Below, piece after piece: positions 23,601-30,855 of a stretch of 64,000 bases of DNA (position 1 is its first letter; each line of letters opens with the position of its first letter). The stretch spans positions 35,579,883-35,643,882 of the forward strand of contig NC_086386.1 in NCBI RefSeq assembly GCF_036588685.1, written 5' to 3'. The notes beneath the pieces were generated by a model, which saw only the letters and a list, made by a program, of their open reading frames with translations, searched no databases and was not told where the DNA came from. The DNA comes from Mytilus trossulus. Lineage: Eukaryota; Mollusca; Bivalvia; Mytilida; Mytilidae. The position numbers were made by a program, and so were the translations under genes.

Positions 23601-26295
23601 CTAAAAAAAAAAAAATAAAAAAAATTAGTAATCTTTATTTAAAAAAAAAAATCATGTCATGCTCTAATATAATTTTAACATTGGTAGGTTGAAAAATTGT
23701 CAATATATCTTGATAAATCTTCACATTAAACTAAGCATTTACTAAGCAACACTATTGAGTCTCAATACCAGTTGTTAAAATCTTAAGCTATGGATGAACG
23801 TTGTAAAGTTAAGGACCTTTTCTATTATTACTTTGTATATTGTGTATACATATGTTCAGAACCATATGAGTATTTGTTCAAAACATTCGTAAAAAATATG
23901 TTCTGTCCCTGTATTCTTTGGTATTGTCATTTCCTTTGATTAGGAGCAGGATCAAAACATTAAATAATTAAAAATAATTAGATTTTTTTTAGAAATTTGA
24001 ATTAAATAAACTCAAACCTAAACTGCATTTGTTTATGCATATCCTATTTCAGGAACAGTTGTAGTTTGTTTATAAGTCATTAAGTACTTCTCTTTTTGAA
24101 GTTTTCTTTTCTTTTTTAATATATTTTCTTAGACCGTTGGTTTTCCTGTTTGAATAGTTTTACACTAGGTACTTTAGGGTCCGTTATAGCTCACTGTTTA
24201 GTATGAGCAAAGGCTCTGTATTGAACGCCATACTTTGACCTATAACGGTTTACTTTTTACACATTGTGACTTGGATGGAGAGACATCTTATTGGCACTCA
24301 TACCACATATTCTGAATTTTTTTTTTATAACTTTATCTTTTAAGTAAAAGTCACTTTATTTCATCATGTTCATTAATCATGTAAAAATAAATTCCCATAT
24401 GATAAATGTAAACAAATCAATATTTTATTCTTAGTATGAAACTCTTAGTTTGTGATACCTTGAAGGGTCATACATATACAGACAGTACATTTACAGTCAC
24501 TTTTCAACATGCATCAAAGTAACTAACTGGACAGTATATATGGTCCAAATATTCAAATGGTCCAGGACATACAAATAACATAATAATTTTTTTTATTTCT
24601 TACCTTCTTTAATAGTTTTGGGTATAAAAGGTCTCCACCATTTAAATATAATCCATCCATTTTGAATTCTCATTGTAAAATCTTCAGTTATTAGATGTAC
24701 ATCTCTGAACATTATTTTTCCAGATAAAACAGAAAAAGAAAGGGAACCTGCAGAAAAACACAATAAAAAAGTTGCCAGGACTATCTGTATATAAAAGGTG
24801 CCATCCTGATTATCCAATATTTTGATAATTACATATAAATCAGTATGATTGAAACCACTGGTGGAAAAAGTGCAAGAGCTACATGTATGTGCAGAAAATT
24901 CCAAAAAAAATCATATTGGCCAGACATGACCTATACTGAAATGGGTTTTCCCAAAATGGCAGATTGGGATTCTTGTTACAATATGTTTGTTTTCCAAATA
25001 TAAATTTTAGTCATTTCCTTGAGGATTGGGTTTTCAACCTTGCTTAAAATTGCACTATTTGTTGTTTTGCAATGCTTTAATGGTAATAAACCTGCCACTC
25101 AGGTATATTACAATGATCCTGAGGACCCTCAAGCTCCTTCTTACCCTAATGAATCCCTCTAGGAAATACTGGTTAATAGTTATAATGTGTACATAGCTTG
25201 CTGTTTGGTGTGAGCAAAGGCACTGTGTTCAAGACCATACTTTGACCAATAAAAGTTTACATGGTATCACAAATTGTGACTTGGATGGAGAGATGTCTCA
25301 ATGGCTCTTATACCGCATCTTCTTATATCTGTGTACCTGACAGTAGTGATCAAGCTTAAAACTTATATCATTAAGAAATTCCATTCCATGACAAGTTACT
25401 TTTTTATCTAATGCCTCTTCAGCATAACCTGTAATTTGTGAATAACATGAATAACTTCTTTATATTTTGTACACCTGTTTATATGTCCATATTCCCCTCT
25501 ATCTGGTAAATGACGTCATAAAGGCGTGCATAATTGACGAATTTTTTTCCCTGATGGATGAACTTGAATGTGGTCTATTGATAACTGTAATGGATAGTGA
25601 GTGCCTATTTACTTTGCCTCTACTTTTACTAGAAAAAGGATACCATTAACAAACTGAATTGAATTGTATGGGCATTTAGTGCTTTGCTTGCCCATGCTAT
25701 GCTTTTATGTATGAAAATATTTGCTTCTGCAATATAGCAGTCATACTTTGTATATCTAAAGTGTATGTTTTAATAAATATTGTATGTGTTGTTAATGTTT
25801 TAAATGAGGCAAAAGCCCTAAAGAGCTTATGTGCCCTAAAGAGCTTATGTGTTATAAATGTTTCTTGTAAACACAGTTTAGAACATAATTTATTATTCTA
25901 GTTCTCTTTCTTTCCAATGAATATTTTGCCATCATCCTTGTGCGCATACAGACCCCACCCCTTTCCACATAATGTTTGAATATTATCATGATTATATTTG
26001 GAAATATTGTAAACTTTAAAAAAAAACAGACCAAGTTAAAACCGAGTTAGTTCTCACCTAATCTGATGTGTCCAAAATTAGTAAATCTATTGATGACTGC
26101 TGTAAGGATAAGACCAACCACTCTTGAGTTGTAAAAAGTCAGATATATCACCCAGATCTGTGCCAAAACAATGGATAAGAAGAACCAGTACCATTTTGAA
26201 TCAGATAACTGGTCCTGGATATCTTGAATGAGATTAGGGCCCTTTTCTGTGTTGTTTTTCAGATCTACTTCTAGTGACAACATTGTTAAAATCAT
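1..26295 (-). CDS. BLTP1: BLTP1 / KIAA1109 (tweek), 5' half, 22 exons, partial
   Basis: Bridge-like lipid-transfer protein 1 is a very large rod with a hydrophobic groove that carries phospholipid between membranes (ER to plasma membrane or endosome) and affects endocytosis and synaptic vesicle recycling (family knowledge). Exons in gene order: 26295-26058, 24747-24604, 23600-23426, 22114-22048, 21523-21333, 19605-19526, 18807-18666, 18195-18039, 17576-17406, 17154-17037, 16679-16524, 16040-15943, 14190-14027, 12592-12271, 8932-8741, 7820-7683, 7056-6880, 6113-5868, 4868-3149, 2633-2522, 1765-1531, 757 to the window edge. All have AG/GT borders, and phases match across every junction with no stop. 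About 1,933 codons lie here; the human protein is about 5,000 aa, so the 3' part lies left of the window. Order of conserved blocks follows the human protein throughout. No lesion seen; presumably functional. Confidence 0.95.
786..970 (+). repeat. Interspersed repeat family B, copy 1
   Basis: Unit running from 'gcgttcattatcaatgaact' through 'ggggccagctgaaagacgcc' to 'cattatcaattttat'. The same unit recurs at 39356-39535 and 43078-43258 (plus), in part at 21190-21275 and 38897-38960, and inverted at 43354-43475, 45623-45795 and 47474-47667. It lies in the intron between BLTP1 exons 21 and 22. No coding potential; origin unknown. Confidence 0.7.
3149..4868 (-). CDS. BLTP1: BLTP1 exon 19, large serine-rich exon
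   Basis: This 1,720-nt exon starts after TTTTTTAG with a GTG (Val) codon in phase 0, so the apparent initiator at its 5' end is an internal valine. Its start encodes the family block CNLHGTNTRAGITARVEHIS, followed by LWFLWPPEEIKVLPLVIGKC and the KCGCLGGCAFFGN cysteine motif. The middle (about 300 residues) is serine-rich and low in conservation, matching the disordered region of the human protein. Near the end are acidic residues (RDEDEVDDINESQDN). The donor is GAAG|GTAGAG. Confidence 0.93.
5058..5480 (+). repeat. Interspersed repeat family A, copy 1
   Basis: About 420-bp unit beginning 'agaagatgtggtatgattgc' and including 'aaggcttaactcatcagatgg' near its end. Long copies: 8120-8410, 34423-34770 and 44499-44930. 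Inverted copies or fragments: 24123-24310, 25190-25325, 29694-29740, 41763-41811 and 54880-55100. It is the most abundant repeat of the window and probably a non-autonomous element. It lies in the intron between BLTP1 exons 18 and 19. Confidence 0.75.
5868..8932 (-). CDS. BLTP1: BLTP1 exons 15-18
   Basis: Four consecutive exons, all of whole-codon length (64, 46, 59 and 82 codons) and all phase 0. Exon 15 (8932-8741): ENYLGEDQVFTDF and RPFAVTVSLVINDVHGHLVK. Exon 16 (7820-7683): IFLERLCFEMDKTYLETKLQ; the donor used is CCG|GTAGGT, because only this gives phase 0 for the next exon. Exon 17 (7056-6880): EGHVGLSGLQVRGHAMFSHE and SETLEYAWLIEV. Exon 18 (6113-5868): LIEFIQTFIILVEDPENC, then IKYEMVRLSVDSISFFLVES. 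Because all are phase 0, skipping any one would keep the frame. Confidence 0.92.
6500..6625 (+). repeat. Degenerate GGACGTACAGACAGAC repeat
   Basis: Three imperfect copies of a roughly 28-bp unit (ggacgtacagacagacttac and variants), followed by a 'taatgccccctctgctacgg' tail that resembles the end of repeat family J. Intronic (BLTP1 exons 17/18). Confidence 0.5.
8120..8410 (+). repeat. Interspersed repeat family A, copy 2
   Basis: Divergent copy of the family A unit, from 'gaagatgtggtgtgagtgcc' to the 'ctgacttaggacaggtgcaa' region, about 290 bp, truncated before the family's 3' tail. It lies in the intron between BLTP1 exons 15 and 16. Confidence 0.7.
9154..9210 (-). CDS. BLTP1: Possible in-frame cassette exon of BLTP1
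   Basis: A 57-nt (19-codon) open segment lies between BLTP1 exons 14 and 15. It is preceded on the minus strand by CATTGCAG and followed by GAG|GTAATT. Exon 14 ends and exon 15 begins in phase 0, so it would insert HLIIDSTFFVDCNICFEKE without disturbing the frame. I recall no matching residues in the human protein. It may be a lineage-specific alternative exon or a chance pair of splice-like sites. Confidence 0.3.
9864..11081. mobile_element. TIR-bounded element with internal minisatellite
   Basis: A perfect 17-bp terminal inverted repeat encloses 1.2 kb: AAGTCTCCCAAACAAAG at 9864-9880 and its exact reverse complement at 11065-11081. Inside is the tandem array at 9925-10830 and a 22-nt poly(C) run at 10951-10972. 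No transposase ORF, so non-autonomous if mobile. No clear target-site duplication at the borders. It lies in the intron between BLTP1 exons 14 and 15. Confidence 0.55.
9913..10835 (+). repeat. Minisatellite, 122-134 bp unit, about 7 copies
   Basis: Units contain 'aagaatatatatggtttagg' followed by a 'ggtggggatct' core and a G-rich 'agagggggtgggatgacccc' segment. The core recurs near 9943, 10067, 10189, 10312, 10446, 10569 and 10703, spaced 122-134 bp. One more divergent unit lies just outside the TIR at about 9686. Short ORFs here simply translate the repeat. Confidence 0.85.
12271..17576 (-). CDS. BLTP1: BLTP1 exons 9-14
   Basis: Exon 9 (17576-17406): NPGSYIEMNIPWMIAEDGY and SLQYRSLIECETFE. 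Exon 10 (17154-17037): TASYPLTWNDHQDWVCDFIA. Exon 11 (16679-16524): DLMEDWSSEERQDIFHFVPY and YNWIDTTSTQTEN. Exon 12 (16040-15943): IAFAGQTLDLSLVLPYTDYL. Exon 13 (14190-14027): GENAYCRFYLPESNTSRQIV. Exon 14 (12592-12271): EGWIDCWTTTHVAISLGYTY, a lysine-rich linker (TTKKKKSAPTT) and the SMLCIYGSLLRNFLHVK block. The exon 11 donor is GTACAA, weaker than the others, but phase and homology both support it. Exon 14 ends in phase 0, as do the next four exons. Confidence 0.92.
12985..13970. repeat. Family D repeat, nested or duplicated copies
   Basis: Two direct copies of 'actgtggattcattnttatt' at about 12989 and 13067, and the reverse complement (ATGAATCCACAGTA type) near 13854-13870 and 13956-13964, so the segment is bounded by inverted ends as in the compact family D copy at 22476-22678. 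The middle 500 bp shows nothing recognisable. It lies in the intron between BLTP1 exons 13 and 14. Confidence 0.55.
14655..14850. repeat. Inverted-repeat element family F, copy 1
   Basis: Two arms of about 30 bp: 'tttatccactctcgacagtt' at about 14713 and its reverse complement at about 14790, separated by about 55 bp. A second family member with the same layout and flanks ('agagaaacagatt' before, 'gtagaatctatat' after) lies at 36120-36275. Probably a foldback MITE. It lies in the intron between BLTP1 exons 12 and 13. Confidence 0.6.
14985..15925 (+). repeat. Tandemly repeated intronic element (190-290 bp unit)
   Basis: Four related blocks start with 'cattcactctgtggttaaag'-type sequence near 15069, 15251, 15540 and 15735. 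Each continues with 'ccaaacttggacagaagctt' and a 'ggacttagtttttctgc' stretch. Edges carry 'ttgagcctttgacttttgtc' (about 14978) and 'ttgagcctgcgattttcagc' (about 15864), a hallmark also seen inverted at about 30785-30820. Confidence 0.65.
15313..15428 (+). repeat. 29-bp tandem array, 4 units
   Basis: Four head-to-tail 29-bp units (cctgggtttgtaccaaactt + ggacagaag) at 15313, 15342, 15371 and 15400, each differing by at most two bases. A local expansion within the larger intronic element. Confidence 0.9.
18039..22114 (-). CDS. BLTP1: BLTP1 exons 4-8
   Basis: Exon 4 (22114-22048) encodes FMWRDLIPVIKVQINS. Exon 5 (21523-21333) encodes GRVVFGNHLVPNSM and ends in a KGKAENFKIMFVPSPKY block. Exon 6 (19605-19526) gives PPRNMGEGFVVLQ and FMDEPG. 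Exon 7 (18807-18666) gives CGKNTDFNYGPWADRQR, one of the most conserved stretches of the family. Exon 8 (18195-18039) gives LLWKFFYPADYQ and the STIDILFTKNA block. Phases at the exon ends are 0, 2, 1, 2 and 0, and every split codon restores a sensible residue. The intron between exons 5 and 6 holds the 617-bp tandem hairpin duplication at 19924-21163. Confidence 0.93.
19267..19390 (-). repeat. Interspersed repeat family C
   Basis: Unit with 'atgcgcgtctggcgtactaa' and 'aatccaggtacctttgataa'. Related copies: 21560-21710 (diverged), 27704-27815, 47250-47335 and a fragment at 61655-61692. Short non-coding unit, probably SINE- or MITE-like. Confidence 0.6.
19924..21163. repeat. 617-bp tandem duplication, each unit with a long hairpin
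   Basis: Two consecutive units begin 'tctaacatgacgtcctt' (about 19924 and 20542). Each ends in an inverted repeat: left arm 'aataattcatgggggcttga' (20379 and 21002) and right arm its reverse complement (ending about 20533 and 21160). The arms extend to about 70 bp with mismatches around a loop reading 'cctcgctatcgctcagg'. It fills most of the intron between BLTP1 exons 5 and 6. Confidence 0.8.
22327..22440 (+). repeat. tRNA-like SINE, diverged copy
   Basis: Collinear with the copy at 47790-47890: 'gagtggtctagatggctgg' resembles a box A region, and 'gagtttaaatccc' a decayed box B. Intronic (BLTP1 exons 3/4). Confidence 0.5.
22476..22678. mobile_element. Family D MITE with TA-flanked inverted ends
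   Basis: A 203-bp unit begins TA-CTGTGGATTCATT and ends AATGAATCCACAG-TA, so the terminal inverted repeats abut TA dinucleotides as for Tc1/mariner-type MITEs. The interior alternates 'cgtgggtaccaattttcgtg'-like motifs in both orientations. No ORF of its own. Intronic (BLTP1 exons 3/4). Confidence 0.6.
22925..23075 (+). repeat. Interspersed repeat family J with GACGAACG microsatellite
   Basis: Unit with 'ttgattggacttcaacttca', then an imperfect (GACGAACG) array and 'aatgcccctctactatcg'. The reverse-orientation copy is at 27553-27700. Non-coding. Confidence 0.65.
23426..26295 (-). CDS. BLTP1: BLTP1 exons 1-3: membrane anchor and start of the lipid-transfer rod
   Basis: Exon 1 (26295-26058) begins at the first ATG, with a second in-frame ATG at 26283. 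It encodes a hydrophobic segment (residues about 32-52, ending IYLTFYNSRVVGLILT) that is the N-terminal ER anchor in this family. Exon 2 (24747-24604) carries the family signature SFSVLSGKIMFRDV and ITEDFTMRIQNGWIIFKWW, the first strands of the chorein-like groove. Exon 3 (23600-23426) gives ECRVAIFLDDLEVHIYNRS and an acidic, low-complexity tail (KLDNDDEVQNDSKDNN), which in human is also a charged linker. Junction phases are 1, 1 and 2. Confidence 0.93.
24123..24310 (-). repeat. Family A fragment, inverted
   Basis: Reverse-strand copy of repeat family A ('ggcactcataccacatattc' end). A second fragment of the same type follows at 25190-25325. Both lie in BLTP1 introns (exons 2/3 and 1/2). Confidence 0.65.
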
Positions 26296-26640
26296 ATTGT
26301 AAGGTTGTTTTTGGAAGGCTGGTCTTATGAATTAGAAATGATTATGTACAACCCCAACTCTCAAAACTGAAATCATGTTTTCCATGTTTTTTGTGTGTAT
26401 TTGCAGAGAATGACAGTCACCGCCATTTTTGTATATTCAACAATTTATGTTTCATAATGAGAAAAGTTGCTTCATGTTGATCATTTTTGCATAAAACGTT
26501 TGTTTTCCTTCAGATTTGACGTTCAATGAAAACAGGGGAGATCATAGCAGTCGAAACGGAAGTAAGTTTCTACTTCCTGTCATTGAATCGCTGTAAAGTT
26601 AGAAAACGCGGGAAATATAAATAAGACTCACTTCAGTACG
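26296..26640 (-). promoter_or_regulatory. BLTP1 5' leader and putative promoter with paired ETS motifs
   Basis: Upstream of the BLTP1 start lies a non-repetitive stretch with CGGAAGTAAG at 26557-26566 and ACTTCCTGT at 26572-26580, two ETS-type cores (GGAA) facing each other. No TATA box is apparent. Paired ETS sites are common in promoters of broadly expressed genes (general knowledge). The transcription start and any 5' UTR splice could not be fixed. Confidence 0.35.
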
Positions 26641-27103
26641 AGTCGACATGAGTTTATACTGTACCTGTGTAGATCAACTGTGGTTCAAACAAATGAGAAA
26701 GGCTTAATAGCAAAGATTAAAATGTAAAAAAAAAAAAAAAAATATTAATAAAGAATACTTTTCATTTTTCCATTGCAAAGGGACTTGTCTCTCTATAGAT
26801 ACTGTATTGGAAAATAATATACTTTATTTTTTTTAATTTTTTTTTTACATTTTACTTCAGTTTAAAAAAAAAAGGTTTATACTACTAATTGTTAACGAGG
26901 CTGGTATAAGGTATTGCCGGGTATTCTTTACTGTGACGGGCATTCGACCACGAGATACGCGTCAATCCATTAACATGATCAAACAAGACAGAACTGTATT
27001 ATTCTGGCCTTTTGTAGTCTTGTAGTCTTGTAATTTTTTTTAGTCCATTTATATATTAAGGAGTTAAGTATGACGTCCATTATCGCTAAACTAGTGACAC
27101 TTT

Positions 27104-27460
27104 TTTGTTTTGAGGGCCAGCTAAAGCACGCCTTCGGGTGCGGGATTTTCTCGCTGTGCTAAAGACCCATATATGAGGGGGGATAGGAGGGGTCCTGATC
27201 CCGAAATCCCGGGCTTAAAAACACTAAATCCCGAGATCCCGAAATTAAATAAAGTAAATCCCGGCATCCCGAAATCCGAAAAAAAGAATTCCCGGATCCC
27301 GAAAGGGTCAATCCCGAAATCCCTAGCTTAAAAACAGCCGATCCCGGAGTCCCGATAAAGGTCCTATCCCTCCTCATATATGTGGCATTTGACTGTTTTC
27401 TGCTCTTTGGTTGGGTTGTTATGTCTTTGACACTATCCCCATGTCTATTCTCAAAATGAA
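27104..27460 (+). repeat. Family B copy split by a nested CCCG-rich foldback element
   Basis: The family B unit ('gggccagctaaagcacgcct' to 'gtctattctcaaaatg') is interrupted at about 27170-27382 by an insert with inverted ends: TATGAGG and GGGATAGGA on the left, TCCTATCCCTCCTCATA on the right. The insert is filled with degenerate 'atcccgaaa' repeats. Intergenic, upstream of BLTP1. An overlapping 141-codon ORF here only translates the repeat. Confidence 0.7.
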
Positions 27461-27552
27461 ATAGTGTATTATGTATGACACAACTCTCATCGATTATCGT
27501 TGGGTAAAATATAAAATCCCGTGGCAGGGGTGACAAAAGTTTGAAAATGTGA

Positions 27553-27815
27553 AGATTCAACCACCTACGATAGTAGAGGGGCATTATGTTTTCTGTTCTG
27601 TGAGTCCGTTCGTCCGTCCGTTCGTCCGTCTGTCCCGTGTCAGGTTAAAGTTTTTGGTCAAAGTAGTTTTTGATGAAGTTGAAGTCCAATTAACTTGAAA
27701 GAGTTATCAAAGGTACCAGGATTATAATTTAGTACGCCAGACTTCGCGCGTTTCGTCTACATAAGACTCATCATTGGCGCTCATTTCAAAATATTTATAA
27801 ACCAAACAAGTACAA
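27553..27815 (-). repeat. Adjacent family J (inverted) and family C copies
   Basis: 27553-27700 is the reverse complement of the family J unit, with a 'cgttcgtccgtccgttcgtc' run. 27704-27815 is a family C copy with 'gtacgccagacttcgcgcg'. The rest of 26.7-28.5 kb shows no gene-like signal apart from a 14-nt poly(G) run at 28071-28084. Confidence 0.6.
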
Positions 27816-28554
27816 CTTAGTACACATGTTCCCTATGATATGATTTTTCTAATTTTAATGCCAAATTATAGTTTTGACACCAATTTCACCGCCCACTGAA
27901 CACAGAAAATGATAGTGCGTGTGGGGCATCCGTGTACTATGGACACATTCTTGTGTTATGTTAACGGATTGCAGCGTAACTCGTTATCGAATACCGGTCA
28001 TCAATTGTATGTGTTGTTTTTTTTGCGCAAATGATACTATGTAGTTTTAAAACAGGTGGCGGCAAATGCAGGGGGGGGGGGGGGCACTTCAAACTTTTTT
28101 GGGTAGGGGTGAGCAGCTGAGACATCAAGTACCCTACCCTTTTCATATATTTTGTTTATCAAAAATATATACCTTGTCATATATTAATGAACAAAAAACA
28201 GACCTATCGATATATTTGGATATTTTTCATCTTCTGATACATTAGAGTTTACAAAAATTTTGAGGTCCCGCTCATTTTACGTTTTTGTTTAGAAGCAACG
28301 CAGTCGCAATAATCACACATTGCTTTTCCAATAAATTCTTCACTTTTCTTTTTGCCAGTGCTATTTGCCCCTTTTATAACTTTAATTATGAAGAAATTTC
28401 AATTTGAAAAGACAATAATGTTTTATCAGATAATTGTAGTAACACTTCAGATAGTATCACTTTTACTGAGTTTACATTAATTAAAAACTGATTTGTCGTT
28501 TCCTCTTGAAGGACGCTGACACTATGCTATGGAATTTGAAACTGTCTAAAATGC

Positions 28555-28612
28555 AGGTTGCGGGTTGCGGGTTGCGGGTCGCGGGTTGCAGGTTGCGGGT
28601 TGCAGGTTGCCA
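28555..28612 (+). repeat. GGTTGCGG microarray
   Basis: Seven to eight imperfect head-to-tail copies of GGTTGCGG/GGTTGCAG, guanine-rich on the plus strand. The same motif occurs in reverse complement at 37337-37373, on the other side of the MULE-like gene. Confidence 0.85.
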
Positions 28613-29865
28613 CAAGCATAAGCATGGGATGGTGTATGCTACGTAATTTTACTTGTTTCACTTGTTATAACAATTTTATGATCAATGTTAAAGGCATGGT
28701 CGTCAATTACAATACACATCATTCTTGTGTAAATAAACTTACAACTAAAAATAGAAATCTATCAATTTACATTAATTACAATATCTTGATGGGCATCAAG
28801 ACTTGACACGGTTTTTATTTTAAGTGGTAAATTAAAGACTTTGCCTTTAAACTAGATATATATGTACATCATTGTATATATTTTTGATTAACAGTGTTTC
28901 TGGATTCTTTAGCTAAGTTCTATTGCATTCTTAGCAAGGATCCTTCTCAAAAGTCTACCTATTCGAAGTCTTCTTTTTTTTCGCTTGATGCTCCTTTTAA
29001 ATTTTTACTGGTTTATAAATAGGCTATGAAAGGCATTCTTTTTATAGTAACGTGTTGCAGGGGAAATAGAAATACAGAGCGTCTGTTCAAACAAAAACAA
29101 AAGCCAGATAGACCGTCTGTTCTAACAATAACAAAAGCCAGATAGACCGGGGAAGAAAGGACTATGACAAGTTCTAAAAAGGTTGACGTATTAAAAAGAG
29201 TTATGCCCCTAAAAAGTATTATTTATTTTTAGAAAATATTCTGTGAGCTGACCATATACATGCACGTATCTCTGGGTTTTTTTTTGTTGCTGTCCTTGAG
29301 TAAAGTTTCAAAGAAACAACGTTTTAGTTTGACTTGGGAGCTCAGAGAAACTATGATAATTGCAAAAGACAAGCAAAAATTCTGAATCACTGAATACAGA
29401 CCATCAAACAGAGCTGTCCCTTCTGCCAAAACAAATCTCAATTTTTTGGAAAACATTTGAAATACTCTGAAGAGCCTCTAGGATTTTCTGGATGATAACT
29501 TGGACATGTCTTCCCATTTGAAAATTTCTGTACTCGGTCTTGTCTTTCATGTATTGTCAAAATATTAATTTACATGTATAAACATAAGAATTGCACCTCC
29601 AATTTTCATCAGGACGCAAAAATGAGCCAACTTGACCGTTTATGTGTTGAAGATCGTATTGTTAAATAATACTGCTTACTTAAACTTCATTGTCTTGGAT
29701 TGAGAGTTGTCTCATTGACACTCGTACCACATCTTCTTATGTGTGTACTAGTGTTGTACCCATGTTGTTTTTGTATCAGTGTTATATGTCTACTAACCTC
29801 TAGTTTTCAACTTTATTATTATTTATAACAACTGTCACATACATTTAACATTTACCAAGAAAACT
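28613..29865. other. Intergenic stretch, little recognised
   Basis: AT-rich DNA without a supportable gene. It holds a 36-bp direct repeat ('gccagatagaccg' units near 29105 and 29140) and a family A fragment at 29694-29740. Confidence 0.5.
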
Positions 29866-30830
29866 AAACATTGATCAATGCACCATGCCAGACAGACAGA
29901 CATGTACAGCTAACAATTCTTCCGTACAACAAATATAGTTGACCTATTACTTATAAATTAAGAAAAACAGACCAAAACATAAAAACTTGACACTGAGCAA
30001 TGAACCGTGAAAATGAGGTCATGGGCAAATAAAACCTGCGCGGCTGACATCATATCACGTCACGACATAGATCATAAAATATTTCCATACACCAAATATA
30101 GGTGACCTATTGCATATAGTCATAGTGTAAGAAAAAAAACCAAAACTCCAAAACTTAAGTTTGACCACCGAACCATGAAAATGAGGTCAAGGTCTAGACA
30201 TGTAATCTTTACAATTGTTCCATACATGAAATATAGCAGTCCTATCGCATACAGTATAAGAAAAATAGACCAAAACACAAACACTTTACTATAACCACTG
30301 AACCATGAACATGAGGCCAAGGTCAGATGACACCTGCCAGTTGGACATGTGCACCTTACAGTCCATCCATAAACCAAATATAACTAGACCTATTGCTTAT
30401 GGTACCGGAGATATGCAATTGACCACCAAAACTTAACTTTGTTCACTGTTCCGTGAAATGAGGTCCAGGTCAAGTGAAAACTGTCTGACGGGCATGAGGA
30501 CCTTGCAAGGTACTCTACGCACATACCAAATATATTATCCTATTACTTATAATAAGAGTAATTTAACATTACAAAAAATCTTTACTTTTTTTTTCAAGTA
30601 CTGATCTGTAGTCACTGAACCCTGAAAATGAGATGAAGGACATTTGACATGTGTATGACAGAAACTTCGTATCATGAGGCATCTATATACAAAGTTTGAA
30701 TCACAAGGTCTTCCACCTTCTAAAATATAAAGCGTTTAAGAAGTTAGCTAACGCCGACGCCGGATCACTTTCCATGCCTATTTCGAGCTTTCTGCTACAA
30801 AAGTCTCAGGCTCGACAAAAAGTAAGAGAA
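29866..30830 (+). repeat. About 130-bp tandem repeat block with family end motif
   Basis: Five or six diverged units, each with 'actgaaccatgaaaatgagg'-like sequence followed by 'ccatacaccaaatatag' and 'gacctattgcttata'. It closes at about 30785-30820 with 'ctacaaaagtctcaggctcg', the inverted form of the end motif at 14978-15000. A low-copy minisatellite-type element ending next to the poly(A) signal of the MULE-like gene. Confidence 0.7.
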
Positions 30831-30849
30831 GGAAAGTTGTTTATTTATC

Positions 30850-30855
30850 TTTATT
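30850..30855 (-). terminator. Poly(A) signal AATAAA of the MULE-like gene
   Basis: AATAAA on the minus strand, 63 nt after the last stop of the gene. It supports this as the transcript end. Confidence 0.5.

Noticed and set aside
27159..27584. 141-codon minus-strand ORF
   Set aside because: Made of family B, the CCCGAAA foldback insert and family J; no conserved domain.
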